Shown: in pieces, positions 46,716 to 59,003 of the stretch | Layout: each line of letters opens with the position of its first letter | Position numbering within the stretch: the stretch's first letter is position 1 | NCBI GenBank assembly: GCA_019279435.1 | Contig: JAAALK010000283.1 | Location: 434,001 to 498,000, forward strand | Direction of reading: 5' to 3' | Length of the DNA stretch: 64,000 bases | Source of the DNA: Zizania palustris | Lineage: Eukaryota > Streptophyta > Magnoliopsida > Poales > Poaceae | The notes under the pieces: generated by a model | What the model saw: only the letters and a program-made list of their open reading frames with translations | Databases searched by the model: none | Told to the model about the DNA's origin: nothing | Program-made: the position numbers and the translations under genes

Positions 46716-48656
46716 TGAGAAACCATGTTGAAGAATATGGTTTTGATATTCCAGATGTGATGAGTGATTGTCAACGGAAGTCAATGGAAGGGAGAGATGA
46801 AGACCTGCTGAGTCTGAGGCGCATGTGACTCAGGTACACGGGCAGTGAGCGACGGCCGGGCAGAGGAGCCGTGGAGTCGGGCTGGCCCAATCCGGGTACA
46901 TGGCTAGGAGCAACAAATGATCCACCGGTCTGTTGACTGGGTTTGACTCAGGTACACGGGCGGCGAGCGATTGCCGGGCTGAGGAAGCTGTGGGGTTGGG
47001 TCGGCCCAATCCGGGTAACCGGTGCGAAGACGGTGGACGCTTTGTCAGTTTCGGCGTAAAACTGACGATCTATGTTTAATTCATTTTTAGGATATTAATA
47101 TTGAGTCTTTAAGTTTAGAATATTTTTATTCAAGTCAGTTATTTTTTAAGAATATTTTAGTAATTTTCGGAATTTATTTTAGAGTCAGTTTATTTTACCC
47201 GAGGGTAAAGTAGTCTTTTCATGTATTAGGATTTGCCTATAAATAGGCCCCTATCCCTTTGGGGATAGACGACTATTGGTTTTCTGAAGATCAATCTACG
47301 TTTCCCGAGTTTTTTTTCTCTGAATCTTCAGTTTTCGCCGTCGGCCAGAATCAACTGCATCGCGCCGACCATCAATAGAGTTTTCCTGCACTGTGCTCCA
47401 CGGTGGCCAAGCCAATATCCACTGAAAATTTTTAGCACAGCGCGCTGGTTTTTTTTACTCGGTTTCTCTTTCCCCTGGCGCGTGACGTGACTCCACCGGC
47501 GGGCCCCACCGGCTTTTGTCTTCACGTCTGCAAGAGCAGCACAGGAGGCTTGCCGTGCGGAGCAGCTTTGCGCAAGGTCCCAGGCGTGGGATCGGCCCGT
47601 CGCTGTGGCAGTGCTCGGATCTTCTGCGGGAAGACGACGGCATAAATTTTCATTGCAGGTAAACTTCTTTTTAGGTAGTTTTAATCTACTATTTTTAGGG
47701 AGATCAAATTTTTACATAATCATCTATTAATAAATTAGCTAATTTTATCTACTAGAATTTATTCGTGTTAGCATATTTTATTTAAGTGGTTTTAATCTGC
47801 TCTCTGCTTTAAATGTCTATTTCGTTTTCTTGTTGAGTTCTGGAGTTCTACTTTCCATAGAGCAGCAGCTGTCTATTTCATAGCCTATAGACTTGTTTTA
47901 GCCTGGCGCATGCATGCAGCTAGTGAATTATTTCCTAGGGGTAGTAGTTCTACAGCCTAGCTAGGATTTTTAGGGTCATTGAATGGCTGACAAAGGTTAG
48001 GATGCACAGAGTTTTCCCCTAGCCTCCTGACGTCTCTGGTTTCTCTTGGTTGTGTGTTCACGGTTTTTTTTCTTATGTGTGGATAGTTCCTGCAGTACAG
48101 CAGCATCAATTTTTATGCCTCTCACGGTAAGTTGTGTTCTTGGGCGTGGGACCAACATTTCTTGGAAGCAACAATAGCCTACGATTTATCTACTAGATAT
48201 TATTCATTAATATGATTATTAGTTATCTCGTATTATTAATTTAAATATATCTATTTAATCTGCTCATATAAAAGGAAAAGAAAAATTTATTAGTCGCAAT
48301 AAATTTTTATTCTAGTTTTCCCGTGAAATATTTTAGGTTTATATCAGAATTATTTTTTGAATGATCACTACTTTATTTATTTGATTAGTAGTTTATTTCT
48401 AGACTGCAATATAAATAATTAGTAATTTATCTAGGTGTTTTTATTTGCTGCAGTATCTTTATTTAGTTTATTTCTAATATCATTTTAATTAGGACACTGG
48501 TCATTTTTAGGCTAGACAACTATAGTACCAGTAATTTGCCTTGCTAATATTGTTTGTCTGGTTTAGTCCTTTTGGGTGTTGGGTTTAATTTTTAGTTTAG
48601 CAAAAAATTTTAGGCGCCCATTCACCCCCCCTCTGGTCGCTACTTTCGGTCCTACA
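46716..48656 (+). repeat. 5' LTR of E2
   Basis: 1941 bp, TGAGAAACCATGTTG...GGTCCTACA, TATA box TATAAATAG at 47238-47246. It differs from the 3' LTR mainly in T-run lengths and two short deletions near 53550-53615 of the latter. Confidence 0.94.
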
Positions 48657-48658
48657 AG

Positions 48659-48670
48659 TGGTATCAGAGC
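48659..48670 (+). other. Primer-binding site of E2 (iMet)
   Basis: TGGTATCAGAGC two bases after the LTR end. Confidence 0.92.
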
Positions 48671-48722
48671 AAGGTTAGGTTTTTCTAATATCTTAATCGA
48701 TTCTAAAACCTAGGTAGTGACC

Positions 48723-51470
48723 ATGACGTCTTCTGGTAAAATCCCATCCCTAGAAGCTTTTGGCTACACTTATTGGAAGACTCGCATGCGAGCATACCTT
48801 ATGAGCCAGAGCTCGGACATATGGAAGATATGTGTTCATCCTAGTTTCACCATAACGACTATTGCTGCGAATACTACTGAAAATGTAATTACCCAGCATC
48901 AAAATAATAGTAAGGCGGTGAACATTTTATTTTCTGGTCTAGGTCCTAGTGAGTTTGAGCGTGTTAGTCATCTCACCACTGCTCGTGAGATCTGGGCTAC
49001 CCTCCAGGCACACCATGAGGGGACAGCTCAGGTCAAGGCTAGACTATATCAGACCTACCGGCGTGAGTATGAAAATTTTTCACAGAAGCTGGGTGAGACT
49101 GTTGAGGCTTTGTTTGGTCGTTTTCAATCGATCATTAACAAGCTTCGCGTTAACAAGGCCGAGCGTGATCAGCTGGTCTCGGATCATGAACAGGCGCTTA
49201 AGGTACTTCATACCTTGGACCCTAAGATCTGGGAGATCAAGGTCTCTTCTATTGTTGAGAGCACATCTTATGATACCTTGACCGTCGCAGAGCTTTTTAG
49301 TAAGCTCAAGGCCTCAGATGTCGATATTCAGTTGAGATCAAATCTCACTGATGCTGGCTCCAAGACTCTGGCGCTTGCGACACCGTCTGCAGATCCTAAT
49401 GCCATGAGTTGTACTGCTTTTTCCTTGATGTCTATCTCCGAGGAACAACTGGATACTCTATGAGATGATGATCTGTGCTTGTTTAACAACCGGGTGCGAC
49501 GTGTCTATGATAAGCGAATGTTCACGAGACACGGCACAAAATCCGGATGCTTTGAGTGTGGTGACCCAGGTCATTTCATCGCTGACTGCCCTAAGCGAAA
49601 GAATTACAAGAAGGGAACAGGCGGCAACTCCTACAACTCCGGCAAGTATGACAACTCCACGAAGGGCAAGCCCAAGACAAGATTCTTTCGAAAGGCTCTG
49701 AAAGATTACAGGCGTGAGAACAAGAAGCGAGACAAGACTTTCTTCGCCGAGATGGAGAAAAGGTACTCCAAGAGATCCTCGTCTTCCTCATCGTCTTCAA
49801 GTTCAAGTGATGAAGATATCATGATCAGGAAGGGGAAGGACAGGGACAATCCGACGGGCCTCTGTTTCATGGGCTTCAGGGACAAGCCGAAGAGTCGCTC
49901 ATGTCACAGCCGAAGACCCCACAGGAGCTTCTGCTCAATGGCTCTTGGGGAGAAGAAAGAGAAGGACTCCTCCGACAACTCCAATGACGACGACGATGAG
50001 AATGCATCTTCCTATGAACAAGAAGTTGTCAATTTACTAGAACAGAACAGTCAGGAGTTGAAGTATAGGGAGAAACTGCTTAGAGGGGCTAAGAAGAGGA
50101 TAGATGAGCTTGAGAGTGAGCTTGCCACGACAAATGGCAAGATTGAGAGTCTCTCTTCTTCCCCTTGCTTGGGTGATAGTGGAGAGTGCCCTAACTGTGA
50201 GGTCCTGTTGTGTGACCTGATGACTCTTAAGTCCAGGTACATAGAGAGAGTAGATGAGAGAGACGCATTGGCCACTGAGCTTAAGAGTGCTCAGCGGGAG
50301 CTGAAAGATGCTCATGCCACTGTCGTCGCACCTTGTGTAGACTGCCCATCTCATTTAGCTAGTATAGCCGAGCTGAGAGCCAATAGTGATGAGCAGTTGA
50401 GCGAGTTAGCTGGAGTGAGAGCTCAGTTGGAGCAGACTAAGCTAGAGCTTGAGACCTTGTTGATTCCAACCACTGTTTGTGACAACTGCTTATCCATTAG
50501 AATGGACTTGATTAAGCTAAAAGCTGAGAAGTCTGTCGAAGTTGATAAAGAGTGTGAGATCTGCTTGTCTTAGGTGGAGGTGTTAGCTTCTTTGAGAGAG
50601 GAGCTAGCTGATGTTCAGAACGAGAACTTTTACCTCCGTTCAATCCTGAGTTGGATCAGTGCTAAAGAGCCACAACTCAGGATGATGATCCAGCAGTTCA
50701 AGAGACAGGATGGGTTTGGGGTAGGTTACACCTATACCAAGGCTAATTTTGAGAGTGCCATTAGCCGAGCAGTGGAGTGGAGTAAGATGACTCCTGAACA
50801 GAGATATCCCAAGACTCACTCCACTGAGTCCTATAAGGATAGTCAGCCCAAGGATGGAGTGATCCAAGAACAACCTAAAGCTCCACCTAAGAAGCAAATA
50901 TGGGTTCCAAAACCTAAAACACTTCACACTTCTCTTGATTCTTTACCTAGACCCTCTCACACCAAAGATGCTTCACCCAACACCACCAAGCCTAAGAACC
51001 CCAAGCCACAACAACATCCCAAGAAGCCTACCTATCACTGTGAGTTTTGTTAGAGAGACGGGCATCTTGAGGAGTTTTGCTTCAAGAGGAAGCGGGTTGA
51101 GCGAGCAGAGAGAGCTCGAGGTGGGCAGGAGCAGTTCTACCAGCAGGGTGGTAGACAGAGAGTCCCTCGACGTAGAGAGAGGCTAGAGGCCAGGCCACAT
51201 CGTGTAGGTGGTGGTAGAGGAGACGATTTTTATGATCGTGCTCCGGAGGGTGGTTTCCGTTCTGGCAGAGTTCCAGGTCGTTATGGATACGGTGTTGGAC
51301 CTCGTGACCGTGATTTTAGGAAGAATAGAGAACCGCGCTTTAATCCGCGTTTCAGTCCAGACTCATATGATTCCTTTTGCTTTCCTACATACGTGCAGAT
51401 GGCTCGACACTGGTTCAACACTTTTACTAAACCTGGCATTGGACCGTTTGGTCCCTCTCATGATTATTGA
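48723..51470 (+). pseudogene. Gag of E2, about 915 codons, three in-frame stops
   Basis: Starts MTSSGKIPSLEAFG (an in-frame GTG lies two codons earlier). Capsid-type domain to about residue 225. First knuckle CFECGDPGHFIADC from residue 276. Basic linker, poly-Ser run (SKRSSSSSSS), EKDSSDNSNDDDDE. Coiled coil with CPNC, CVDC, CDNC and CEIC at about residues 489, 538, 586 and 611. A Pro/Lys-rich linker, second knuckle from residue 773 (CEFC-stop-RDGHLEEFC), Arg/Gly-rich tail. Stops: TGA 49461, TAG 50571 and TAG 51051; otherwise one frame to TGA 51468. It would form particles and bind RNA; no enzyme follows. Confidence 0.88.
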
Positions 51471-52839
51471 TCTTGATTTGGGAGTTGTGTATCCGTTTTT
51501 AGGATATTTTGATTCAGTTTTTCTTTTCTTCTTTATTTTTTATTGAGTCTTTTTGTGTGCGTTCATATCATGCATAATCATCAATCACATTTTGAGCTTG
51601 CTTATGTTATATGATTAATCTGCTTTACCTTATCTAGCTAGTATATGTTTTTGATTACTTGTCGATGATCGTGTTTTTGTTTCAGTTCACATGATATATC
51701 TGATATTTGTTATATGCATGGCTTTTATGCTTTAAAATTGAAAAATGATCACCATTGCTTCTGGTAACTAGCATGTGTAGGCTGAATGCTTTCGCTATCT
51801 TTTACATGCCTTGTAGCTAGATCCTTACTTAGATGCAGATACACAACTTGGACATCCATATGCTTTAAATATGAAAATTGTGCTATAAAAATGATAAAAA
51901 TTCAGAAAAATGAAAAATTTATGCATTTTTATGTTTATCAGAAAAGATCCGGGTGGGTTTGCTTTGTCGCATTGCATTGTTCTAAACTGCTTACCATAGC
52001 ACTTTGGTATGAACTAGGACAGTGTAATGTATGCCAAGACCAATGTCTTAAGCTTCTTATGGTCCAGTTCTGGCCTAGGCTTGACTTGGTCGGTTAGCAT
52101 AAGGTTTGATATGCAAATAACCCCTAGCAGAAATGAAAAAGAAATAATATGAAAAATTTAAAAAGATGACAAGTTTGCTGAAGCACTTTGATTTGGACAA
52201 TGCTTATCTTGGTAGATATCAGTTAGCTTTTGCATATCATGCTTTACTTTGCTTGTCAACTAGAAAATGTGGTGATGCTTTTGTTTGCAAAAATCAAAAA
52301 ATGTGTGCTAATGACTCTCTTTAGATATCATCTGTTGCACTGATCATGTCATGTATCTTAGACAGTATATCTTTTGCTATATATGTTAGATGTTGTAATA
52401 GCAGTCAATCATATCTAAGAAGCATTCTTTTCACACTCCACCTGCACCTCATCTGCATTCATAGCATACTTTGAGGGGGAGCTGCATTTCAGGGGGAGTT
52501 TGTGTTTATGTCTCTTTAAGTGCATTTAGTCTCACTTGATGAGTCCAATTGTCAACAAGGGGGAGAATATTTTTGGCTTTCTCTGGGATTTATTTCAGGG
52601 GGAGTTTATTCTTGTTGGTAATTTTGAGATTGCACTTGTTTTTGAGGCTTTATTTTTTGGTTAAATTAACCATAATGACCACTTTTCTTGCTTCTGTTTG
52701 GTTTTTGGTCATTAGGGTTAAACTTTTATTTTCTTTCTTCTATTTTCTTTTGTCTTTGTTTTTCTGTTTTCCACGTGTTTTGCAGGTTCTGGAGATGAGC
52801 TGAAAAGGGTGTTGACAATGCACTCATCAAGGGGGAGAT
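51471..52839 (+). other. Post-gag non-coding region of E2 with conserved block and PPT copies
   Basis: There is no ORF with homology. 51942-52130 is the block shared with G, F and D. PPT-like copies (AGGGGGAG) occur at about 52472, 52492, 52559 and 52599, and the terminal one at 52830 before the 3' LTR. Confidence 0.82.
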
Positions 52840-54758
52840 TGAGAAACCATGTTGAAGAATATGGTTTTGATATTCCAGATGTGATGAGTGATTGTCAACG
52901 GAAGTCAATGGAAGGGAGAGATGAAGACCTGCTGAGTCTGAGGCGCATGTGACTCAGGTACACGGGCAGTGAGCGACGGCCGGGCAGAGGAGCCGTGGAG
53001 TCGGGCTGGCCCAATCCGGGTACATGGCTAGGAGCAACAAATGATCCACCGGTCTGTTGACTGGGTTTGACTCAGGTACACGGGCGGCGAGCGATTGCCG
53101 GGCTGAGGAAGCTGTGGGGTTGGGTCGGCCCAATCCGGGTAACCGGTGCGAAGACGGTGGACGCTTTGTCAGTTTCGGCGTAAAACTGACGATCTATGTT
53201 TAATTCATTTTTAGGATATTAATATTGAGTCTTTAAGTTTAGAATATTTTTATTCAAGTCAGTTGTTTTTTTAAGAATATTTTAGTAATTTTCGGAATTT
53301 ATTTTAGAGTCAGTTTATTTTACCCGAGGGTAAAGTAGTCTTTTCATGTATTAGGATTTGCCTATAAATAGGCCCCTATCCCTTTGGGGATAGACGACTA
53401 TTGGTTTTCTGAAGATCAATCTACGTTTCCCGAGTTTTTTCTCTGAATCTTCAGTTTTCGCCGTCGGCCAGAATCAACTGCATCGCGCCGGCCATCAATA
53501 GATTTTTCCTGCACTGTGCTCCACGGCGGCCAAGCCAATATCCACTGAAAATTTTTAGCGCACTGGTTTTTTTACTCGGTTTCTCTTTCCCCTGGCGCGT
53601 GACGTGACTCCACTGGCTTTTGTCTTCACGTCTGCAAGAGCAGCACAGGAGGCTTGCCGTGCGGAGCAGCTTTGCGCAAGGTCCCAGGCGTGGGATCGGC
53701 CCGTCGCTGTGGCAGCGCCCGGATCTTCTGTGGGAAGACGACGACATAAATTTTCAATGCAGGTAAACTTCTTTTTAGGTAGTTTTAATTACTATTTTTA
53801 GGGAGATCAAATTTTTAGATAATCATCTATTAATAAATTAGCTAATTTTATCTACTAGAATTTATTCGTGTTAGCATATTTTATTTAAGTGGTTTTAATC
53901 TGCTCTCTGCTTTAAATGTCTATTTCGTTTTCCTGTTGAGTTCTGGAGTTCTACTTTCCATAGAGCAGCAGCAGTCTATTTCATAGCCTATAGACTTGTT
54001 TTAGCCTGGCGCATGCATGCAGCTAGTGAATTATTTCCTAGGGGTAGTAGTTCTACAGCCTAGCTAGGATTTTTAGGGTCATTGAATGGCTGACAAAGGC
54101 TAGGATGCACAGATTTTTTCCCTAGCCTCCTGACGTCTCTAGATTCTCTTGGTTGTGTGTTCACGGTTTTTTTTCTTATGTGTGGATAGTTCCTGTAGTA
54201 CAGCAGCATCAGTTTTTATGCCTCTCACGGTGAGCTGTGTTCTTGGGCGTGGGACCCACATTTCTTGGAAGCAGCAATAGCCTACGATTTATCTACTAGA
54301 TATTATTCATTAATCTGCTTATTAGTTATCTTGTATTATTAATTTAAATATATCTATTTAATCTGCTCGTATAAAAGGAAAAGAAAAATTTATTAGTCGC
54401 AATAAATTTTTATTCTAGTTTTCACGTGAAATATTTAGGTTTATATCAGAATTATTTTTTGAATGATCACTGCTTTATTTATTTGATTAGTAGTTTATTT
54501 CTAGACTGCAATATAAATAATTAGTAATTTATCTAGGTGTTTTTATTTGATGCAGTATCTTTATTTAGTTTATTTCTAATATCATTTTAATTAGGACACT
54601 GGTCATTTTTAGGCTAGACAACTATAGTACCAGTAATTTGCCTTGCTAATATTGTTTGTCTGGTTTAGTCTTTTTGGGTGTTTGGTTTAATTTTTAGTTT
54701 AGCAAAAAAATTTAGGCGCCCATTCACCCCCCCTCTGGTCGCTACTTTCGCTCCTACA
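52840..54758 (+). repeat. 3' LTR of E2
   Basis: 1919 bp, TGAGAAACCATGTTG...GCTCCTACA. Nearly identical to 46716-48656. Confidence 0.94.
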
Positions 54759-56481
54759 TTCGGAGGCGACGGACGAGTCGTAGCAAGTGAACCTGGGTCA
54801 AGCGGGAGGCTTGATGCCAGTGGAGCGGGGAGCTCCATCACGAAGGCTACGAAGGGGTCTAGGTCGGACCTCGGGTCGAGGTGCACCAGGAGAAGGCAGT
54901 AAGTGCGGAGCGTGGCTCCGGGTGAAGGTACTCCGAGACAAAGTCCTCGGAGGCGAGGCACTTTGAAGGGTACTCCGAATGGAGTGACTTCGGAGTATGG
55001 TGGATCAAGTCCTCAGCAGAGGCAAGGTGTTCGATGTGTGCTCCGGAGGGAGACACTCGAAGGTACCCGACGAAGGTCTCAGAAGTCGAGGTGCATCGAA
55101 GGCATGGTCCGGGTGAGGCTCGTCGAGAAGTGTGCTCGGGGAGAGACACTGCGACGAAGGGCTCATGGAATGCTTCATGCGGAGGCCTTGGACGGAGGGA
55201 CTTCGAAGGGTGGTACTCCGAAGGTGGGGCTTCGAAGTGAAGCAGGCTTCGGAGCGAGGCTATCTCCGGAGTGAGGTGGACTTGTGGTACTTCGTCCATG
55301 CATGGCTTCAGTATACGGACTCACGGAGTTCGAGCTGGGAGAAGCTGCGAAGCCGTGGTGGTCCACTCCGAAGGTGTTGGTGCGAAGGCCCAAGGGCTTT
55401 GACGGCTTCAGCTCAAAACCGTCACTGTATCGGAGGCTAACTTCGGTGAAGCGAAGGCCATCAGGCTCAAGGCTTCTCACCGAAGCTACTGCACCCCTCG
55501 CGTGCAAAGGGGGGCTTCAGAAAAGTCAAAGACTGTAAAGGCTGACAATGTCTGCTCTGCAAAAAGCTGACGCTGTCCCCTCTGCAAAGCTGACAGAGAA
55601 GCCTCCAGAATAAAGTTGACTACCTTTTGTACCCCTCTGTTCTGTAGAGACAAAACCAATGTAAACCCTAGGGGTAAAGTAGTCAATTCTAATGGGTGAA
55701 TAGTGGCTATAAATATGGGGGCTGGGTAGGTAACATTTAACACTTTGAGCATTCATTGTAAACTCCTGTGCTAGCCCACACACTTTGTATTCATCCAGTG
55801 AGTTCATTTTTAGTGTTCCTTGTTCAAGCAGCGAAGCCCTGCTTCTGTGTGCATTTTGCTTGAGCTCGTTTTACATACCTCGCTGCATACTTTGATCATT
55901 TGTGTGTCACTTCGAGTGACTTGTGGCAGTGCATAGAAGCCTATCTTGGCGAAGTGTGTTTTGTGCGAAGTGTGCATTTTAGTGTGCGTTCGCTCTGTGT
56001 AACTGGAGGCTAGTCCTCGCTGATTACTAGCAAAGCCCTGCTCGTAGCCCGTTTTTCTTCTTGTGTCGAAGCCCTTAGCAAAGTCCGTAAAGTGTGCGTT
56101 TAGACCTTCGTTGTACGAAGCCCCAGCACGAGTTGCTGTCACTAAGTATTTGGTCGAAGTCCTCAGAGGGTAGTCCACTCTTGCGAAGGGTGAAGTGCGA
56201 AGCCTGCTCGAAGCACCCTGTGTGCGGAGCCTGCACTGACTTAGCAGAGTTGGTTTTTTCGGGTTTGAGTGGAGCGAAGTCTTCTTGGCTTCGAACTTTT
56301 GCTCCTTGCGAAGCCTGTGTTCGGAGCCGTTAAATACCTCCGAACCAGAACTTCGAAGGTTGTGTTCGAAGCCTGTTCCGCAGTTGACTGGATTAAAAAC
56401 AGAAGGCTGTTTTTAGCCTGAAATTTTAAAAGCTCCCATTCACCCCCCCCCCCCCCTCTGGTCGCCGTTTCCGGTCCAACA
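54759..56481 (+). repeat. 5' LTR of F, second part
   Basis: Continues the F LTR from TTCGGAGGCG. TATA box TATAAATAT at 55708-55716. A long C run at about 56443-56456 precedes the conserved end CTCTGGTCGCCG...GGTCCAACA. Confidence 0.9.
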
Positions 56482-56483
56482 TT

Positions 56484-56495
56484 TGGTACCAGAGC
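56484..56495 (+). other. Primer-binding site of F (iMet, one change)
   Basis: TGGTACCAGAGC, one base off the TGGTATCAGAGC of G, D and E2. Confidence 0.85.
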
Positions 56496-56545
56496 GGGTT
56501 AAGATCACCAGTTGACCTTAACCGGTTTTGTGATCTGTTGGCGAC

Positions 56546-59003
56546 ATGGACAGAGCTAGTAAAATTCCTCTGTTCGATGGGACTGACTTTTCATACTGGA
56601 AGGTGCGCATGGAGGCTTATTTGCTAAGCCAAGGAAATGCAATTTGGGAGATTGTGGAAATACAATACTCCATCCCTGATACTCGCACCTCTCAAACAGA
56701 AAAGGATCAGTATAATGCCAACTCCAAGACAAGAAATATACTGTTCATTGGGTTGATTAGAAGTGACTTTGATAGGGTGCAGCACCTTAGGACTGCTAGG
56801 GAGATTTGGACAACACTCACTATTTTTCATGAGGGTTCTACTCAGATCAAGGCCAGGTGCCAAAGCACATACAATCAACAGTATCAGCTGTTTGTGCAGG
56901 CACCTAGTGAATCTATAGATGCCATGTTTTCTCGCTTTGATGCGATAGTGAGTAACTTGCGGTCCAACGGGACGCTTGCTTACAATGATCATGATAGGGC
57001 TATCAAGCTTCTCTATGCTCTTGACCGTAGCATATGGGAAGTGAAGATATACAGCATTGAGGAGTCCGTAGGTTATGACACATTAACCTGTGATGAGCTC
57101 TTCAGCAAGCTGAAGTCCACAGAGATTGCCAAGGCATCTCTTGCAGTGCACAGAAACTCCTTGCCACAACCATTGGCATTGGTTTCGAGCACTAGCCGTG
57201 GCGCCACTACAGAACCAAGCACATCTGGTACTTGTGTTCTGGCAGATGGTTTTGCTTTGTCCTCCCTGGTCTCCATCACAAAGGAGCAGGTGGATACTCT
57301 GGATGATGATGAGCTTGCTCTCATTGCCAGAAGGTTCACCCGTTTTCACCATGAGAGACGGGATCAGAGGAGAAGTGGTTTTAGTGGTTGCTTTGAATGT
57401 GGCGACACTTCTCATATCAAGGCCAATTGCCCTAAGCTCAAAAAGAGAGATGAGAGTGAGCGCCCCAAATACCACAAGAAGGAGAGGAAACCCTTTGTGA
57501 AGGGCAAGCGCGGCAAGGTGGCTAAAAGAGTAGCCAAAGTCGCTTCCAGAGCATTCGTCGCTGCTCTCAACGACATCGACACTTCCTCAACTGAGGAGTC
57601 GAGCTCTGAGGAGGAGGAGTTCCCAAGGAAGGAGGACAAGAAGGACAACAAGGGACGAGACTTCACCGGCCTTTGCTTCATGGCCGACAGTGATCACAGC
57701 GGCGATGAGCTTGACTCATCTGAGGTACCACTATCTTCTGACCAGCTTTTGATTAAACTAGATGAACTAAATGAAGTAGTTCTTGGTCAGGATAGATTAC
57801 TTGTGCAAGCCGCTAGAGAAAGAAAAGACCTTAGACTTAGACTAGAATATGTTTCTACTGAGTATGCCATGCTTATGTCTAAAGTAAATGATGCTGAATG
57901 TGAATCTTGTACTGTTGTCATGGGTGAGCTTGCTCAGTTGCGTTCTGTTCATGCTCAAACTCTTTCTGAGCTTGAGACTGCAAAGAAGCAGCTTTTGATG
58001 GTGGATTCTAGTCTTGATAAAACTGAATGTATGAACTGCCCTTTATTACGTGAGAGGATTGATTTACGTGATAAGCATGTTCATGATTTAGAGGCTAGAT
58101 TGGAGAGGGCCGGTAGTTCTAAGGATGTGCAACCTGTTTGTGACACGTGCATTACCCTTAAGGATCAGCTAGGCACTGTTAGAGAGCGAGCTGAAAACCT
58201 AATGACTGAAAATGAATACCTTCTTTCTGTGGTTAACAAATGCACTGAGGGAAAGGGTAGGATGGATTTGCTCTTGGCCAAGACCAAGATGTGTGCTGAC
58301 AGAGCAGGGGTAGCTCTAGGTTTGGGTTTTGAGAGGATTTCTTCAGACAGTAAGAACAAAACTGTTTTCACCTCACCCACTACCTTAGAGAAAGAGAGAG
58401 CTCTGTTAGACACCCCATCAGCCAAGAAACCTACCCGAGCTCAAAAGAAACCCACTCCTCCTGTCAAGAAAATCCCTCCCAAGAAAACCACTCAGCAGAA
58501 GCTCAAGGAGCCTGTGAGAGTTGCTCCTAAGACCCATGAGAGTACCCCTAGGAGAATTTTTCATTGTTCCTACTGTCAGCGGGCGGGTCATTTGGTTGGG
58601 TTCTATTTTCGTCGCATCAAGGATGACCGACGCTCTCAGGCGATGAGTTACCAGGACGTGCATTACCCATCTTTAGGTATGCATGAGTCTGAGTTGTACT
58701 ATCGTCCTGTCTTTGAGGCTCCTCGTGCTTCTCGGAGAGGTTTTGCTCCTCGAGGTGTTCACCATGTTCCATATGGTGGTAGACCCCGGGCGAGTAGATT
58801 TGTACCTCGTCAGAGTAGGAGACCTCGTCATGTTGTTCGATCACAGCATGTAGGTAGATCTCGCACTTTGCATCATTCCGATTATCATGTGCGTAGATAG
58901 TCTATTTTTTGTGCCTACTACTTGTGTCACTCAGTGCTGGATGCCTCGTCATATTTTCACTCATCCCAGCACTGAGCGATCGAGATTCTCTTATCATGTG
59001 TAG
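56546..59003 (+). pseudogene. Gag of F
   Basis: Starts MDRASKIPLFDG and stays open for 784 codons to TAG 58898. It has the same domains as G: gag domain, knuckle CFECGDTSHIKANC, CxxC coiled coil (CESC, CMNC, CDTC), second knuckle with its last Cys changed to Tyr (GHLVGFY). A 2-base loss near 58905 shifts the frame. TAG 59001 at the protease border is shared with G. It is the longest intact reading frame in the window. Confidence 0.88.

Larger units (their letters stand above)
46716..54758 (+). mobile_element. Element E2: gag-only SIRE/Maximus-type element with two near-identical LTRs
   Basis: 8043 bp. 5' LTR 46716-48656, iMet PBS 48659, one gag frame 48723-51470, non-coding 51471-52839, 3' LTR 52840-54758. 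Target copies TTCGA / TTCGG (46711-46715, 54759-54763) differ at one base. There is no protease, integrase, RT or RNase H in any frame. The first 370 bp or so of both LTRs are identical by eye, so it is recent and must have moved using enzymes of another element. Confidence 0.93.

Noticed and set aside
49461..49463. TGA in E2 gag as a programmed stop
   Set aside because: The D fragment ends before this codon and F/G have sense codons there, so no conservation can be shown; simple mutation is the plainer reading.
46716..54758. E2 as an assembly chimera of two LTRs
   Set aside because: The F LTR reads through correctly once E2 and one target copy are removed, and PBS, gag and PPT are in proper order.
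54480..54760. AT-rich second half of the E2 LTR as matrix attachment or origin sequence
   Set aside because: Nothing beyond base composition supports it.
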